64,000 nucleotides of DNA from Thermohalobaculum sp038534135 (GTDB taxonomy: Bacteria; Pseudomonadota; Alphaproteobacteria; Rhodobacterales; Rhodobacteraceae). Shown here one piece after another: positions 40,220 to 48,047 of the stretch. Both the position numbers and the translations under genes were made by a program. The notes below the pieces were generated by a model. The model was not told the origin of the DNA. It was given only the letters and a program-made list of their open reading frames with translations, and did not search any database. The DNA lies in contig JBCAXJ010000014.1 in assembly GCA_038534135.1 (NCBI GenBank), positions 1 through 64,000 of the forward strand. Direction: 5' to 3'. The stretch's first letter is position 1; every line of letters starts with the position of its first letter.

Positions 40220-43200
40220 CTAGCCGTGCCGCCGCAGATCCAGCGTCAGCGGAAAGTCAGGATGCATGCGCGCCGCCATCGGAGTGTAGCCATCCGGGCT
40301 ATGTCCATGCGGAATGAAACGCGCGAGCCTTCGGCCTTCCGCTTCCAGATCGTTCACAGGCTGGTCGTCAAAGCTGCGGCCACCCGGATGCGCCACGTGA
40401 TAGACACACCCACCAACCGAGCGTCCGCTTAACCGATCGTAAAGATCGATGGTTAAGGGAGCATGAACTCCGATTGTCGGATGCAGGCATTGCGGCGGCT
40501 GCCAGGCCCGGAAGCGGATCCCGCAGACGTATTCGTCCGGGCCCGAGGCTCGCGTCAGCGGCACCTCGATCCCGTTGCAGGTCAGGCGATACCGGTCCGA
40601 CATCGGACCTGCAACGCGCAACTGGATCCGCTCCAGCGAACTGTCGACGTTGCGCGCCGTGCCTCCGATCGCGCCGGTCTCGCCCAGAACGTTCCAGGGT
40701 TCGATCGCGCCGCGAAGCTCGATCCGAATGCCCTGGTAGTCGACATCGCCCAGCAGCGGGAACCGGAATTCGAACTGCGCCTTGAACCATTCGGGATCCA
40801 GATCGACGTCCAGCGCTGCACCGGTCTCCTCCAGCACTTCGAGGAAATCCGTCCAGATGTAATGCGGCAGCATCCAGCGATCGTGCAGGGCAGTGCCGTG
40901 ATGGATCAGCGGCTCGCGGTAGGGTTCGCGCCAGAACCGTGCGATCAGCGCGCGCAGGACCAGTGATTGCGCAAGCGCCATCCTCGGATGCGGAGGCATC
41001 TCGAAAGCGCGGAATTCGACCAGACCCAGACGCCCGGTCGGGCTCAATGGGTCGAACATCTTGTCGATGCAGATCTCCGAGCGATGCGTGTTGCCGGTCA
41101 GATCGGTCAGCAGATCGCGGAAGATCCGGTCAACCAGCCAAGACGGCGGGGTCGGCCCGGCCTTCTCGGCCTCGGCCAGCGCAATATCCAACTCATACAG
41201 CACATCCTGACGCGCCTCGTCGACGCGCGGTGCCTGGCTGGTCGGGCCGATGAACACGCCCGAGAACAGATAGCTCAGCGCGGGATGCCGCTGCCAGTAG
41301 CGCACCAGCGAGGCCAGCAGATCCGGGCGCCGCAGAAACGGGCTGTCATTCGGCGTCGCACCGCCCACGACAATGTGGTTACCGCCGCCCGAGCCGACCT
41401 GCCGCCCGTCATGCATGAACTTGATCGTGTCCAGCTTGCAGTGGCGCGCCGCGTCGTACAGTTCCTCGGTCACCTTCACCTGATCCGACCAGTTCGCCGT
41501 CGGGTGCACGTTGACCTCGATCACACCGGGATCGGGGGTCACCTTGATGACGTTCAGGCGCGGGTCGAAGGGTGGCGCATAGCCGTCGATGTGCACCTGC
41601 AGACCGGTTTCCAACGCCGCTTCCTCGATCGCGGAAATCATATCGACATAGGCCTCGGCGTTCTCGACCGGCGGCAGAAAGATGCTCAGCTTTCCGTCGC
41701 GCGGCTCGACTGTCACGGCGGTGCGGACATACTCGGTGTGGATCGCGCGCAGCGGATCGTGCGGCACGCTGGGTGCTGTGGCCAATACGGTCACAAAGCC
41801 CGCCGGCAACGGCTGCAGTTCCGGCCAGTGCCGGGTCTCGCCGGTTCCCTCGTGGACGATTTCGATATGTTCGGGCGGCGGCGGCGCGCCACTCCCCGGT
41901 CCCAAGGGACTCCCCAACGCGCTGCCGCGGCGTTGCAACACCACCGAGCGGCGCGGCAATGCCAGCCGCTGGGCGAACGGATCGCGCTGGACGATGAAGG
42001 GATAGTCGCCCTCGTCGAGCCAAGGCAGCGAGGTCAGAGGCAACCGATAACCCGCAGCCGAATCTCCCGGCGCCAGGAACAACCGCCCGCGCCGCGTCCG
42101 CCACTTCTCGGTCACCCAGCGGTACCGCCTGCGTGGATTGCGCCGCGCCGTCGCCCGCGACATCGCCAACTGGACCGGCAGCACCATGCAGACCGGGTTG
42201 CGCAACCCGCGCTCGAAGGCCGTCGCGACCTGGCGCCGTTCCAGCGGATCGTCCAACTGGTTCGAGGCCGGATCCAGATTGTCTGGCAGCTTCGCCTCCT
42301 GCAGGACATAGGTCGCCGGATCCTCGTAGGCCGGTTCCACATATCCCGCGTCCAGATCGAACGCCTCGGCGAGTGCCGCCGTGAAGCGGCTTGCGTCCTC
42401 GACCGTCGCACCCGTCGCCTTCTCCGGCGCGATCAGGTCGGGATCCCCCCACAACGGAACCCCGTCGCCGCGCCAGTAGAGCCCGAACGCCCAGCGCGGA
42501 AGCTGTTCGCCCGGATACCACTTGCCCTGACCGAAATGCAGCAGCCCGTTCGGCGCGAACCGCTCGTGCAGGTGCCGGATCAGCACATCGGCATAATGGC
42601 GCTTGGTCGGGCCGACCGCCTCGGTGTTCCATTCGTCGGCATCGCGGTCGAGTTCCGAGACAAAGGTCGGCTCGCCGCCCATGGTCAGCCGGACATCGCC
42701 CGCCGACAGAATGTCGTCGATCTTCCGCCCCGTCGCGTCGATCCGGTCCCAGTGCGCATCGGTGAACGGATAGGTGACGCGCGGCTCCTCGCGAACCCGG
42801 TTCACCTCCATGTGGTGAGAGAACGTGACCTCGCACTCCTCCAGCGCGCCGGTGATCGGTGCTGCCGATTTCGGCGAAGGTGTCGCTGCCAGCGGGATAT
42901 GCCCCTCGGCCGCGAACAGACCCGAGGTCGGGTCAAGCCCGATCCAACCGGCACCGGGCGCATAGACTTCGGTCCACGCGTGCAGGTCTGTGAAGTCTTC
43001 GTCCGGTCCGGAGGGCCCATCCACGGCCTTCACATCCGGCGTAAGCTGGATCAGATAGCCCGAGACAAACCGCGACGCGAGGCCCAGGCGCCGCATGATG
43101 TGGCACAGCAGCCAGGCCGAATCGCGGCACGAGCCCGACCCCTTCTCGAGCGTCTCCTCCGGCGTCTGGACGCCCGGTTCCATCCGGATTGTATAGGCGA

Positions 43201-43666
43201 CCGCATCCTGCACCAGCCGGTTGACCTCGACCAGGAAATCGTTCGTCGGCTGCTCATCGCGCGAGATGATCTCGAGGAACTCCTCGAACAGCGGTCCCTG
43301 CTTGCCGGTTTCCAAATAGGGTGCCAGATCCTTTGCCAGATCAGGCTCATAGGTGAACGGATAGCTCTGCGCCTCTTCCTCCAGGAAGAAATCGAATGGA
43401 TTGATCGAGGCCATGTCGGCGACCAGATCCACCGTCACCGTGAAATGATCGACCTTCTCAGGGAAGACCGCGCGCGCCAGGTAGTTTCCATAGGGATCCT
43501 GCTGCCAGTTCAGGAAATGCCCCTCGGGCTCGATCTTCTGGCTGAACGACAGGATCCGCGTGCGTGAATGCGGCGCGGGGCGCAGCCGGATGACCTGCGG
43601 ACCCAGTGTGATGCGCCGATCATACGTGTAGCGCGTCACATGCGTGATCGCCGCGTTGATGCTCAT
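40220..43666 (-). CDS. Transglutaminase domain fused to DUF2126
   Basis: 1148-residue protein, first gene of the module. The N-terminal beta domain (MSINAAITHVTRYTYDRRIT) is followed by a transglutaminase core with the triad Cys180 (EKGSGSCRDSAWLLCHIMRR), His229 (FTDLHAWTEVYA) and Asp245 (GWIGLDPTSGL). The long DUF2126 region (about 330-1148) has LTMGGEPTFVSELDRDADEW, LHFGQGKWYPGEQLPRWAFG, VGSGGGNHIVVGGATPNDSP and DLTGNTHRSEICIDKMFDPL, the last resembling glutamine synthetase/gamma-glutamyl ligase (GCS-like) sequence. It probably acts with the ATP-grasp enzyme in forming or trimming a peptide. The start at 43666 is set by homology; upstream frame extension is rejected. Confidence 0.93.
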   Translation of the reverse strand: MSINAAITHVTRYTYDRRITLGPQVIRLRPAPHSRTRILSFSQKIEPEGHFLNWQQDPYGNYLARAVFPEKVDHFTVTVDLVADMASINPFDFFLEEEAQSYPFTYEPDLAKDLAPYLETGKQGPLFEEFLEIISRDEQPTNDFLVEVNRLVQDAVAYTIRMEPGVQTPEETLEKGSGSCRDSAWLLCHIMRRLGLASRFVSGYLIQLTPDVKAVDGPSGPDEDFTDLHAWTEVYAPGAGWIGLDPTSGLFAAEGHIPLAATPSPKSAAPITGALEECEVTFSHHMEVNRVREEPRVTYPFTDAHWDRIDATGRKIDDILSAGDVRLTMGGEPTFVSELDRDADEWNTEAVGPTKRHYADVLIRHLHERFAPNGLLHFGQGKWYPGEQLPRWAFGLYWRGDGVPLWGDPDLIAPEKATGATVEDASRFTAALAEAFDLDAGYVEPAYEDPATYVLQEAKLPDNLDPASNQLDDPLERRQVATAFERGLRNPVCMVLPVQLAMSRATARRNPRRRYRWVTEKWRTRRGRLFLAPGDSAAGYRLPLTSLPWLDEGDYPFIVQRDPFAQRLALPRRSVVLQRRGSALGSPLGPGSGAPPPPEHIEIVHEGTGETRHWPELQPLPAGFVTVLATAPSVPHDPLRAIHTEYVRTAVTVEPRDGKLSIFLPPVENAEAYVDMISAIEEAALETGLQVHIDGYAPPFDPRLNVIKVTPDPGVIEVNVHPTANWSDQVKVTEELYDAARHCKLDTIKFMHDGRQVGSGGGNHIVVGGATPNDSPFLRRPDLLASLVRYWQRHPALSYLFSGVFIGPTSQAPRVDEARQDVLYELDIALAEAEKAGPTPPSWLVDRIFRDLLTDLTGNTHRSEICIDKMFDPLSPTGRLGLVEFRAFEMPPHPRMALAQSLVLRALIARFWREPYREPLIHHGTALHDRWMLPHYIWTDFLEVLEETGAALDVDLDPEWFKAQFEFRFPLLGDVDYQGIRIELRGAIEPWNVLGETGAIGGTARNVDSSLERIQLRVAGPMSDRYRLTCNGIEVPLTRASGPDEYVCGIRFRAWQPPQCLHPTIGVHAPLTIDLYDRLSGRSVGGCVYHVAHPGGRSFDDQPVNDLEAEGRRLARFIPHGHSPDGYTPMAARMHPDFPLTLDLRRHG

Positions 43667-43752
43667 GGCTCTGCCCGTCCCCGTTAACGTAAGCCGGAAG
43701 CTTAACGCCTGCGAGCCGAGATATGTCAACGGCGCGGATCGACCAGATGGCG

Positions 43753-43774
43753 CAAGCCCGTGCGACCGGGCTTG
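43753..43774. repeat. 8-bp perfect hairpin in a divergent promoter region
   Basis: CAAGCCCG at 43753-43760 pairs with CGGGCTTG at 43767-43774 around a 6-base loop. It lies in the 192-base gap between the divergent DUF2126 gene and the gene at 43859. It could be a repressor operator, a hairpin in either leader, or an unrelated palindrome. Confidence 0.4.
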
Positions 43775-43804
43775 TCCGATCAGGATACCGCACAACTCTC
43801 GATC

Positions 43805-43833
43805 TTTCTGGAACGGCATTCTGACGCTAGAAT
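43805..43833 (+). promoter_or_regulatory. Candidate sigma-70 promoter of the gene at 43859
   Basis: TTTCTG at 43805-43810 and TAGAAT at 43828-43833 are separated by 17 bases. It is followed 25 bases later by a strong ribosome binding site (GGGAGG) and the ATG at 43859. Confidence 0.4.
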
Positions 43834-43858
43834 CGCCAAAGGGATTGGGAGGACACAC

Positions 43859-44325
43859 ATGCCATTGAGTGACAGAATTACGGCCTTCGAAACTGGTGCT
43901 GCGTCAGCCAAGCGCCAGAACTATTCACACGCCGCATTTTGGACTTTCTTGGCCTGTTCAACTGCCGGGACTTAGTCGAGGAATCCAATCTGTATGGCAA
44001 CAAGCACAAAACCGCGTCCTGGGCTGCAGTCGCGGAAGCAGCGAAAACGCCTGGGAACGGTAGGCGGTTGAGCCAGGAGAAGTTCGTCAACGAGGTGAAG
44101 CCGATCCTCTGTGGAATGGTGGGCGATGGCGTCGACAACCTGGGTAGCCTGATCGGCGTTGCATCCGAACCAGGATCGCCGGTCGCGCGCAGCGCCGACA
44201 AGATACTGCTGGTCATCTGCGATCGGATTGATCCGACAAGGTTCAACGCGAACTATGAAGGTTTCATCAGCGGCGTCGGCGTAAGCGGCGGATTCGTCGA
44301 TTTGAACGCGGCGGCGGCAGGCTGA
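43859..44325 (+). pseudogene. Frameshifted small gene of unknown function
   Basis: The ATG at 43859 follows GGGATTGGGAGGACACAC, a strong RBS. Its frame gives MPLSDRITAFETGAASAKRQ, then NYSHAAFWTFLACSTAGT and stops at 43975. A different frame, open from 43873, carries a credible protein from around 43930 on: RILDFLGLFNCRDLVEESNL, YGNKHKTASWAAVAEAAKTP and ending at 44325 after IDPTRFNANYEGFISGVGVS. Joining the two frames near 43925-43940 gives one ~155-residue protein, so this is either a recent frameshift, a sequencing error or programmed shift. If it is not one gene, the second frame would need the TTG at 43939. I recognise no family. It converges with the 57-codon gene. Confidence 0.5.
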
Positions 44326-44371
44326 TCCGGGCGGGCACCGCTGGTGCTGCCCGTCTTGCGAATGACTGGCT

Positions 44372-44545
44372 TCAGAAGGTGATCAGCACTTCGTCATCGA
44401 CCTCTGGCAGCGTGAAGGCACCCGTGCCTGTGGCTGTAAGCTGGGTCCGGCGCACGGGGACATAGCGAAACTCCGGTTTAGCGTGCGTTCCAGCGGCAGT
44501 CGCAGTGTCGAGAGCGGTCTCGGTCAATTCGGTCGGTTTTGTCAT
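44372..44545 (-). CDS. 57-residue peptide gene
   Basis: Short frame with GAAGGAGATCAGC before its ATG at 44545, close to an ideal RBS. It encodes MTKPTELTETALDTATAAGT, then HAKPEFRYVPVRRTQLTATG and TGAFTLPEVDDEVLITF. The N-terminal part is rich in Thr and Glu, the middle is basic, and the C-terminus is acidic. It has no cysteine, transmembrane helix or signal peptide. No family recognised. It is bounded by the dnaE2 terminator hairpin on one side and a weak hairpin (CGGGCA at 44332-44337 with TGCCCG at 44348-44353) on the other, so it appears to be an independent transcription unit. Confidence 0.55.
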   Translation of the reverse strand: MTKPTELTETALDTATAAGTHAKPEFRYVPVRRTQLTATGTGAFTLPEVDDEVLITF

Positions 44546-44638
44546 GCTGATCTCCTTCGCAGGGTCAAGGTGACCGAGATTCCGATCCGCGTCTGTATCA
44601 GCCGCTACAGATCCTTCGACAATGCGCTTGAGGCTTTT

Positions 44639-44695
44639 CTGAAAAGGCCATCCGCCTCCCCCACCCACCCACCCGGAGTCGGATGGCCTTTTCAG
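44639..44695. terminator. Intrinsic terminator after dnaE2
   Basis: A perfect 16-bp stem: CTGAAAAGGCCATCCG at 44639-44654 pairs with CGGATGGCCTTTTCAG at 44680-44695, with a 25-base loop. It lies 29 bases beyond the dnaE2 stop (44724) and is the strongest terminator candidate for that gene on the minus strand. The gap between it and the 57-codon gene has no coding sign. Confidence 0.75.
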
Positions 44696-44723
44696 ATCTG
44701 CTTGAACTTCAGGCCAGACGCCA

Positions 44724-47700
44724 TCACAGCTCGGGCCGCAGGATCGCCAGCGGATGCGCCCGCAGCGACAGTCGTAGTGCCCGGTAATCCTCGACCACAT
44801 CTTCGCCAAGCGACGGCTCCGGCAGATCGGGCACCGGTTCGCGCAATCCCTCGCCATCCTCGGCGAACAGCGGCAGCGGGGCTGCCCCCGACGTGCCCTG
44901 CGCCTCCCACAGCGCATGGCGCCGTTTCAGACCCGACGGTGCGAACGCATCGGCATTTGCCAGCTTCTCCAGCGCCTGCCGTCCGATCCCCGCACGCCGC
45001 CACAGGCTCTCGATATCCGGATAGCCATTGCCCCGCGCCGCCGCGATCCAGTGGCAGTCCTCTTCCTTCAGGCCCTTGATCTGGCGAAAGCCCAGGCGCA
45101 AGGCCAACCCGCCCCGGCTGTCGGCTTCCAGCGTGTTGTCCCAGTAACTCGCATTGATGCAGACCGGGCGCACCTCGACCCCGTGTTCGCGCGCATCGCG
45201 GACGATCTGCGCCGGCGCATAGAACCCCATCGGCTGCGAGTTCAGCAGCGCGCAGGCGAACACCGACGGGTGATGCCGCTTCAGCCAGGCCGAGGCATAG
45301 ACCAGCAGCGCGAACGAGGCCGCATGGCTTTCGGGAAAGCCGTATTCGCCGAACCCCTCGATCTGACTGAAACAGCGCTCGGCAAAGTCATGCTCATACC
45401 CGCGTTCGAGCATCCCGCCGATGAACCGCTCGCGGAAACTCGAGATCGTTCCGGTCTTGCGGAATGTCGCCAGTGAGCGCCGCAGCCGGTCTGCCTCGTC
45501 CGGTGTGAACCCGGCGGCCACGATCGCGATCCGCATCGCCTGTTCCTGGAACAGCGGCACGCCAAGGGTCTTGCCCAGCACCTCGCCCAATTCGTCCGAG
45601 GGAAACGAGACCGGTTCCTCGCCCTGCCGCCGCCGGATATAGGGATGCACCATGTCACCCTGGATCGGCCCCGGCCGGATGATCGCGACCTCGATCACCA
45701 GATCATAGAAACTGCGCGGCCGCATCCGCGGCAGGAAGTTCATCTGCGCGCGCGATTCCACCTGGAACACGCCCAGCGAGTCCGCCTCGCACAGCATATC
45801 ATAAACCTCGGGACACTCGGGCGGCAGAGTCGCCAGCGTATATCGGGGCCCCAGATGCGAGGCGATCAGATCGAACGCCTTGCGGATGCAGGTCAACATG
45901 CCCAGAGCCAGCACGTCGACCTTCAGGATCCCCAGCGCGTCGATATCGTCCTTGTCCCACTCGATGACGGTGCGGTCGTCCATTGCCGCGTTCTCGATCG
46001 GGCAAAGCTTGTCCAATCGTCCCGCCGTGATCACGAACCCGCCGACATGCTGGCTCAGGTGACGCGGGAAGCCGATGATCTGCTCGACCAGCGCCAGTGT
46101 CTGCTGCAACCGCCGGTCGCTCGGGTCCAGACCGACCTCGCGCAGCCGCTCCGCCCGGATCGCCTCCTGCGACCAGCCCCAGACCTGTCCCGACAGGGCC
46201 GAGGTGACATCTTCGGACAGGCCCATCGCCTTGCCGACCTCACGGATCGCGGCACGGCTGCGGAAATGGATCACCGTCGCCGTCAGCCCGGCCCGCTCGC
46301 GTCCATAGCGTTCATAGATGTGCTGGATCACCTCTTCCCGGCGCTCGTGCTCGAAGTCGACATCGATATCGGGCGGCTCGTCACGGGCCTCGGAGACAAA
46401 GCGCTCGAACACCATCGAGATCGTGTCGGGCGCAATCTCGGTAATCCCCAGCGCATAGCAGACGGTCGAGTTCGCCGCCGAACCGCGCCCCTGGCACAGG
46501 ATCCCGCGCGACCGTGCGAAGTGGACGACATCGCGTACGGTCAGGAAATATGGCGCGTAGTTCAGCTTGCCGATCAACGCGAGTTCGCGATCGACCAGCG
46601 CCTGAGACCGTTGCGGGATACCATCCGGGTACCGCCAGTGCAGGCCCTCTGCCGCCAGCCGCGCCAGCCGGTCCTGCGGCGTCTCGCCATTGCCCTCGTC
46701 AGGATACTCGTAGCGCAGTTCGTCCAACGAGAATGTGCAGCGATCGGCGATCTCTGCGGCGGCTTCGATGGCGCGTGGATAGTCTGCGAAGATCCGCGCC
46801 ATCGCCTCTGGCCCGCGCAGATGCTGTTCGGCGTTCGGCAGGGCGCGTGTACCCAGATTGTCGACCGTGCGGCCCTCGCGCAGACAGGTCAGGATGTCGG
46901 CCAGCTTGCGCCGATTGCCCCGATGCATCATCGGCTGGCAGGTCGCGACCAACCCCATCCCATGCGCCTCGGCGATGTCCGAAAGGCGCGCGAAGCGTTC
47001 CTCGTCGCGCCCGTCATAGCGGGGGCTAAGGGCGAGGTGATTCACAAGCCCACGTGGCGCAGAGGACAGCGACCGATCTGGAGGACGCTCGGCATTGGTC
47101 GGCTGACTCGCGATCTCAAAAGCGCGCAAATCAGTCATGCTGTAAACAGAGTTGCCATCGCGCCGTCCGAGGGCAGGTCGGGCGCGACCCGCTTCGGGGG
47201 CGAGGGGAGAACCCGTGAAATCGATCTCACCCCCCAACACATCCGGCAGCACGGCGATCAGAACCAAGCCCTCGGCCCATTCGGCAACATCGGCCAGCCG
47301 CAGATCGCACTCCCCTTTGACGGTTCGGCGCTTGCCGATCGTCAGCAACCGGCAGAGCCGGCCATAGGCTGCCCTGTCGGTTACCAGTGCGATCAGCTCG
47401 ATCGGCGAGTCACTCAGAACCAGCCGCGCGCCAATGATCAGTTTCGGGATGGACCGGATTTCGGGTTCCGCGCTGTCTTCAAGGTCAGGGCTTCGCTGTC
47501 CCGGACTTGATCCGGGACCGCTCGCACGGTCTGCAGGCGGTCCCGGGTCTTCGCCCGGGACAGTGCGGGACATTTGCGCCCCCGGCGCAAGATCCGGCTG
47601 GCGCGAGGACGGATCGATCCGGACCTGGGACCGGATCTTGGCGGCGTGCTCGCGCACATCCGAGCCGGTGATGTTCCGGGGCTTCACGGTCACCCGCTCG

Positions 47701-47873
47701 CGCCGCAGTTCCTTCAGCCGCACATGCGCCCGGACAACCCCGGCCAGCGAGTTCCGGTCCGTGATCGCGATCGCGCCCAGCCCAAGTTCAGCCGCACGCA
47801 GCACCATTTCTTCCGGATGCGAGGCCCCGGTCAGGAAGGTGAAATTGGTCGTGCTGGCAAGCTCGGCGAACAT
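44724..47873 (-). CDS. dnaE2: Error-prone DNA polymerase DnaE2 (ImuC)
   Basis: 1049-residue C-family polymerase used for SOS-induced translesion synthesis with ImuA and ImuB. It starts MFAELASTTNFTFLTGASHP, the DnaE2 PHP-domain start; the polymerase active site has PPDIDVDFEHERREEVIQHI with the catalytic aspartates, and NSTVCYALGITEIAPDTISM, FARSRGILCQGRGSAAN and NFLPRMRPRSFYDLVIEVAI are also seen. The PHP region is expanded: residues ~58-140 replace what is normally a short link, and residues 103-127 are encoded by a palindromic element. A second expansion lies near 215-275. LexA-type control is shown by the box overlapping its promoter. imuA and imuB are not adjacent; an aminotransferase is upstream instead. 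Confidence 0.92.
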   Translation of the reverse strand: MFAELASTTNFTFLTGASHPEEMVLRAAELGLGAIAITDRNSLAGVVRAHVRLKELRRERVTVKPRNITGSDVREHAAKIRSQVRIDPSSRQPDLAPGAQMSRTVPGEDPGPPADRASGPGSSPGQRSPDLEDSAEPEIRSIPKLIIGARLVLSDSPIELIALVTDRAAYGRLCRLLTIGKRRTVKGECDLRLADVAEWAEGLVLIAVLPDVLGGEIDFTGSPLAPEAGRARPALGRRDGNSVYSMTDLRAFEIASQPTNAERPPDRSLSSAPRGLVNHLALSPRYDGRDEERFARLSDIAEAHGMGLVATCQPMMHRGNRRKLADILTCLREGRTVDNLGTRALPNAEQHLRGPEAMARIFADYPRAIEAAAEIADRCTFSLDELRYEYPDEGNGETPQDRLARLAAEGLHWRYPDGIPQRSQALVDRELALIGKLNYAPYFLTVRDVVHFARSRGILCQGRGSAANSTVCYALGITEIAPDTISMVFERFVSEARDEPPDIDVDFEHERREEVIQHIYERYGRERAGLTATVIHFRSRAAIREVGKAMGLSEDVTSALSGQVWGWSQEAIRAERLREVGLDPSDRRLQQTLALVEQIIGFPRHLSQHVGGFVITAGRLDKLCPIENAAMDDRTVIEWDKDDIDALGILKVDVLALGMLTCIRKAFDLIASHLGPRYTLATLPPECPEVYDMLCEADSLGVFQVESRAQMNFLPRMRPRSFYDLVIEVAIIRPGPIQGDMVHPYIRRRQGEEPVSFPSDELGEVLGKTLGVPLFQEQAMRIAIVAAGFTPDEADRLRRSLATFRKTGTISSFRERFIGGMLERGYEHDFAERCFSQIEGFGEYGFPESHAASFALLVYASAWLKRHHPSVFACALLNSQPMGFYAPAQIVRDAREHGVEVRPVCINASYWDNTLEADSRGGLALRLGFRQIKGLKEEDCHWIAAARGNGYPDIESLWRRAGIGRQALEKLANADAFAPSGLKRRHALWEAQGTSGAAPLPLFAEDGEGLREPVPDLPEPSLGEDVVEDYRALRLSLRAHPLAILRPEL
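47497..47562. repeat. 66-bp palindromic (REP-like) element inside dnaE2
   Basis: An imperfect palindrome centred at 47529/47530. TGTCCCGG at its left end pairs with CCGGGACA at its right end, and two nested hairpins are perfect: GTCCCGGA/TCCGGGAC (47498-47505 with 47511-47518) and GTCCCGGG/CCCGGGAC (47540-47547 with 47554-47561). The motif GTCCCGG...CCGGGAC is that of extragenic palindromes common in alphaproteobacteria, as I recall. Here it is translated in frame as part of DnaE2 (around residues 104-126). Confidence 0.75.
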
Positions 47874-47876
47874 GAT

Positions 47877-47891
47877 GTTCGCACTATGTTC
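47877..47891. promoter_or_regulatory. LexA (SOS) box of dnaE2
   Basis: GTTC at 47877-47880 and GTTC at 47888-47891 are separated by 7 bases, the exact alphaproteobacterial LexA consensus GTTC-N7-GTTC. It lies 3 bases upstream of the dnaE2 ATG (47873) and overlaps the candidate -10 element, so bound LexA would block the promoter. It fits the known control of dnaE2 as part of the damage response. Confidence 0.85.
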
Positions 47892-47911
47892 TCATGGCAG
47901 CGAGTCGGCAA
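47883..47911 (-). promoter_or_regulatory. Candidate promoter of dnaE2, near-leaderless
   Basis: On the minus strand TTGCCG (47911-47906) and CATAGT (47888-47883) are separated by 17 bases. Transcription would begin about 7 bases after the -10, at about 47876, leaving a leader of roughly 3 bases before the ATG at 47873. No ribosome binding site fits between, so dnaE2 mRNA may be leaderless. Confidence 0.5.
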
Positions 47912-47993
47912 GCGTCCGTCACGCCACACCTGCGCAAGACCCGGACACTGCGATTCCCACATGGATATCGACTTAAACAAACTATGCCCACGT

Positions 47994-48032
47994 AGATGTC
48001 CACCTAAGCCTGCAGGGCTAAGGTGGACATCT
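47994..48032. terminator. Long hairpin after the aminotransferase gene
   Basis: A 12-bp perfect stem (AGATGTCCACCT at 47994-48005 with AGGTGGACATCT at 48021-48032) continues after one A-A mismatch into four more pairs around a 5-base loop. It starts 16 bases past the minus-strand stop of the aminotransferase (48048) and separates it from dnaE2. There is no U-tract. Confidence 0.6.
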
Positions 48033-48047
48033 TGCAGACCTTGACAT

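Noticed and set aside
40967..43567. 866-codon open frame antisense to the DUF2126 gene
   Set aside because: Composition is Arg/Gln/His-rich with no domain; it mirrors the codon bias of the real gene. The same holds for 37711-40317 and 45645-47510.
36707..43666. Calling the ATP-grasp/transglutaminase genes a defence or secretion system
   Set aside because: No nuclease, effector or secretion component is present; a peptide-ligase role is better supported by the domains.
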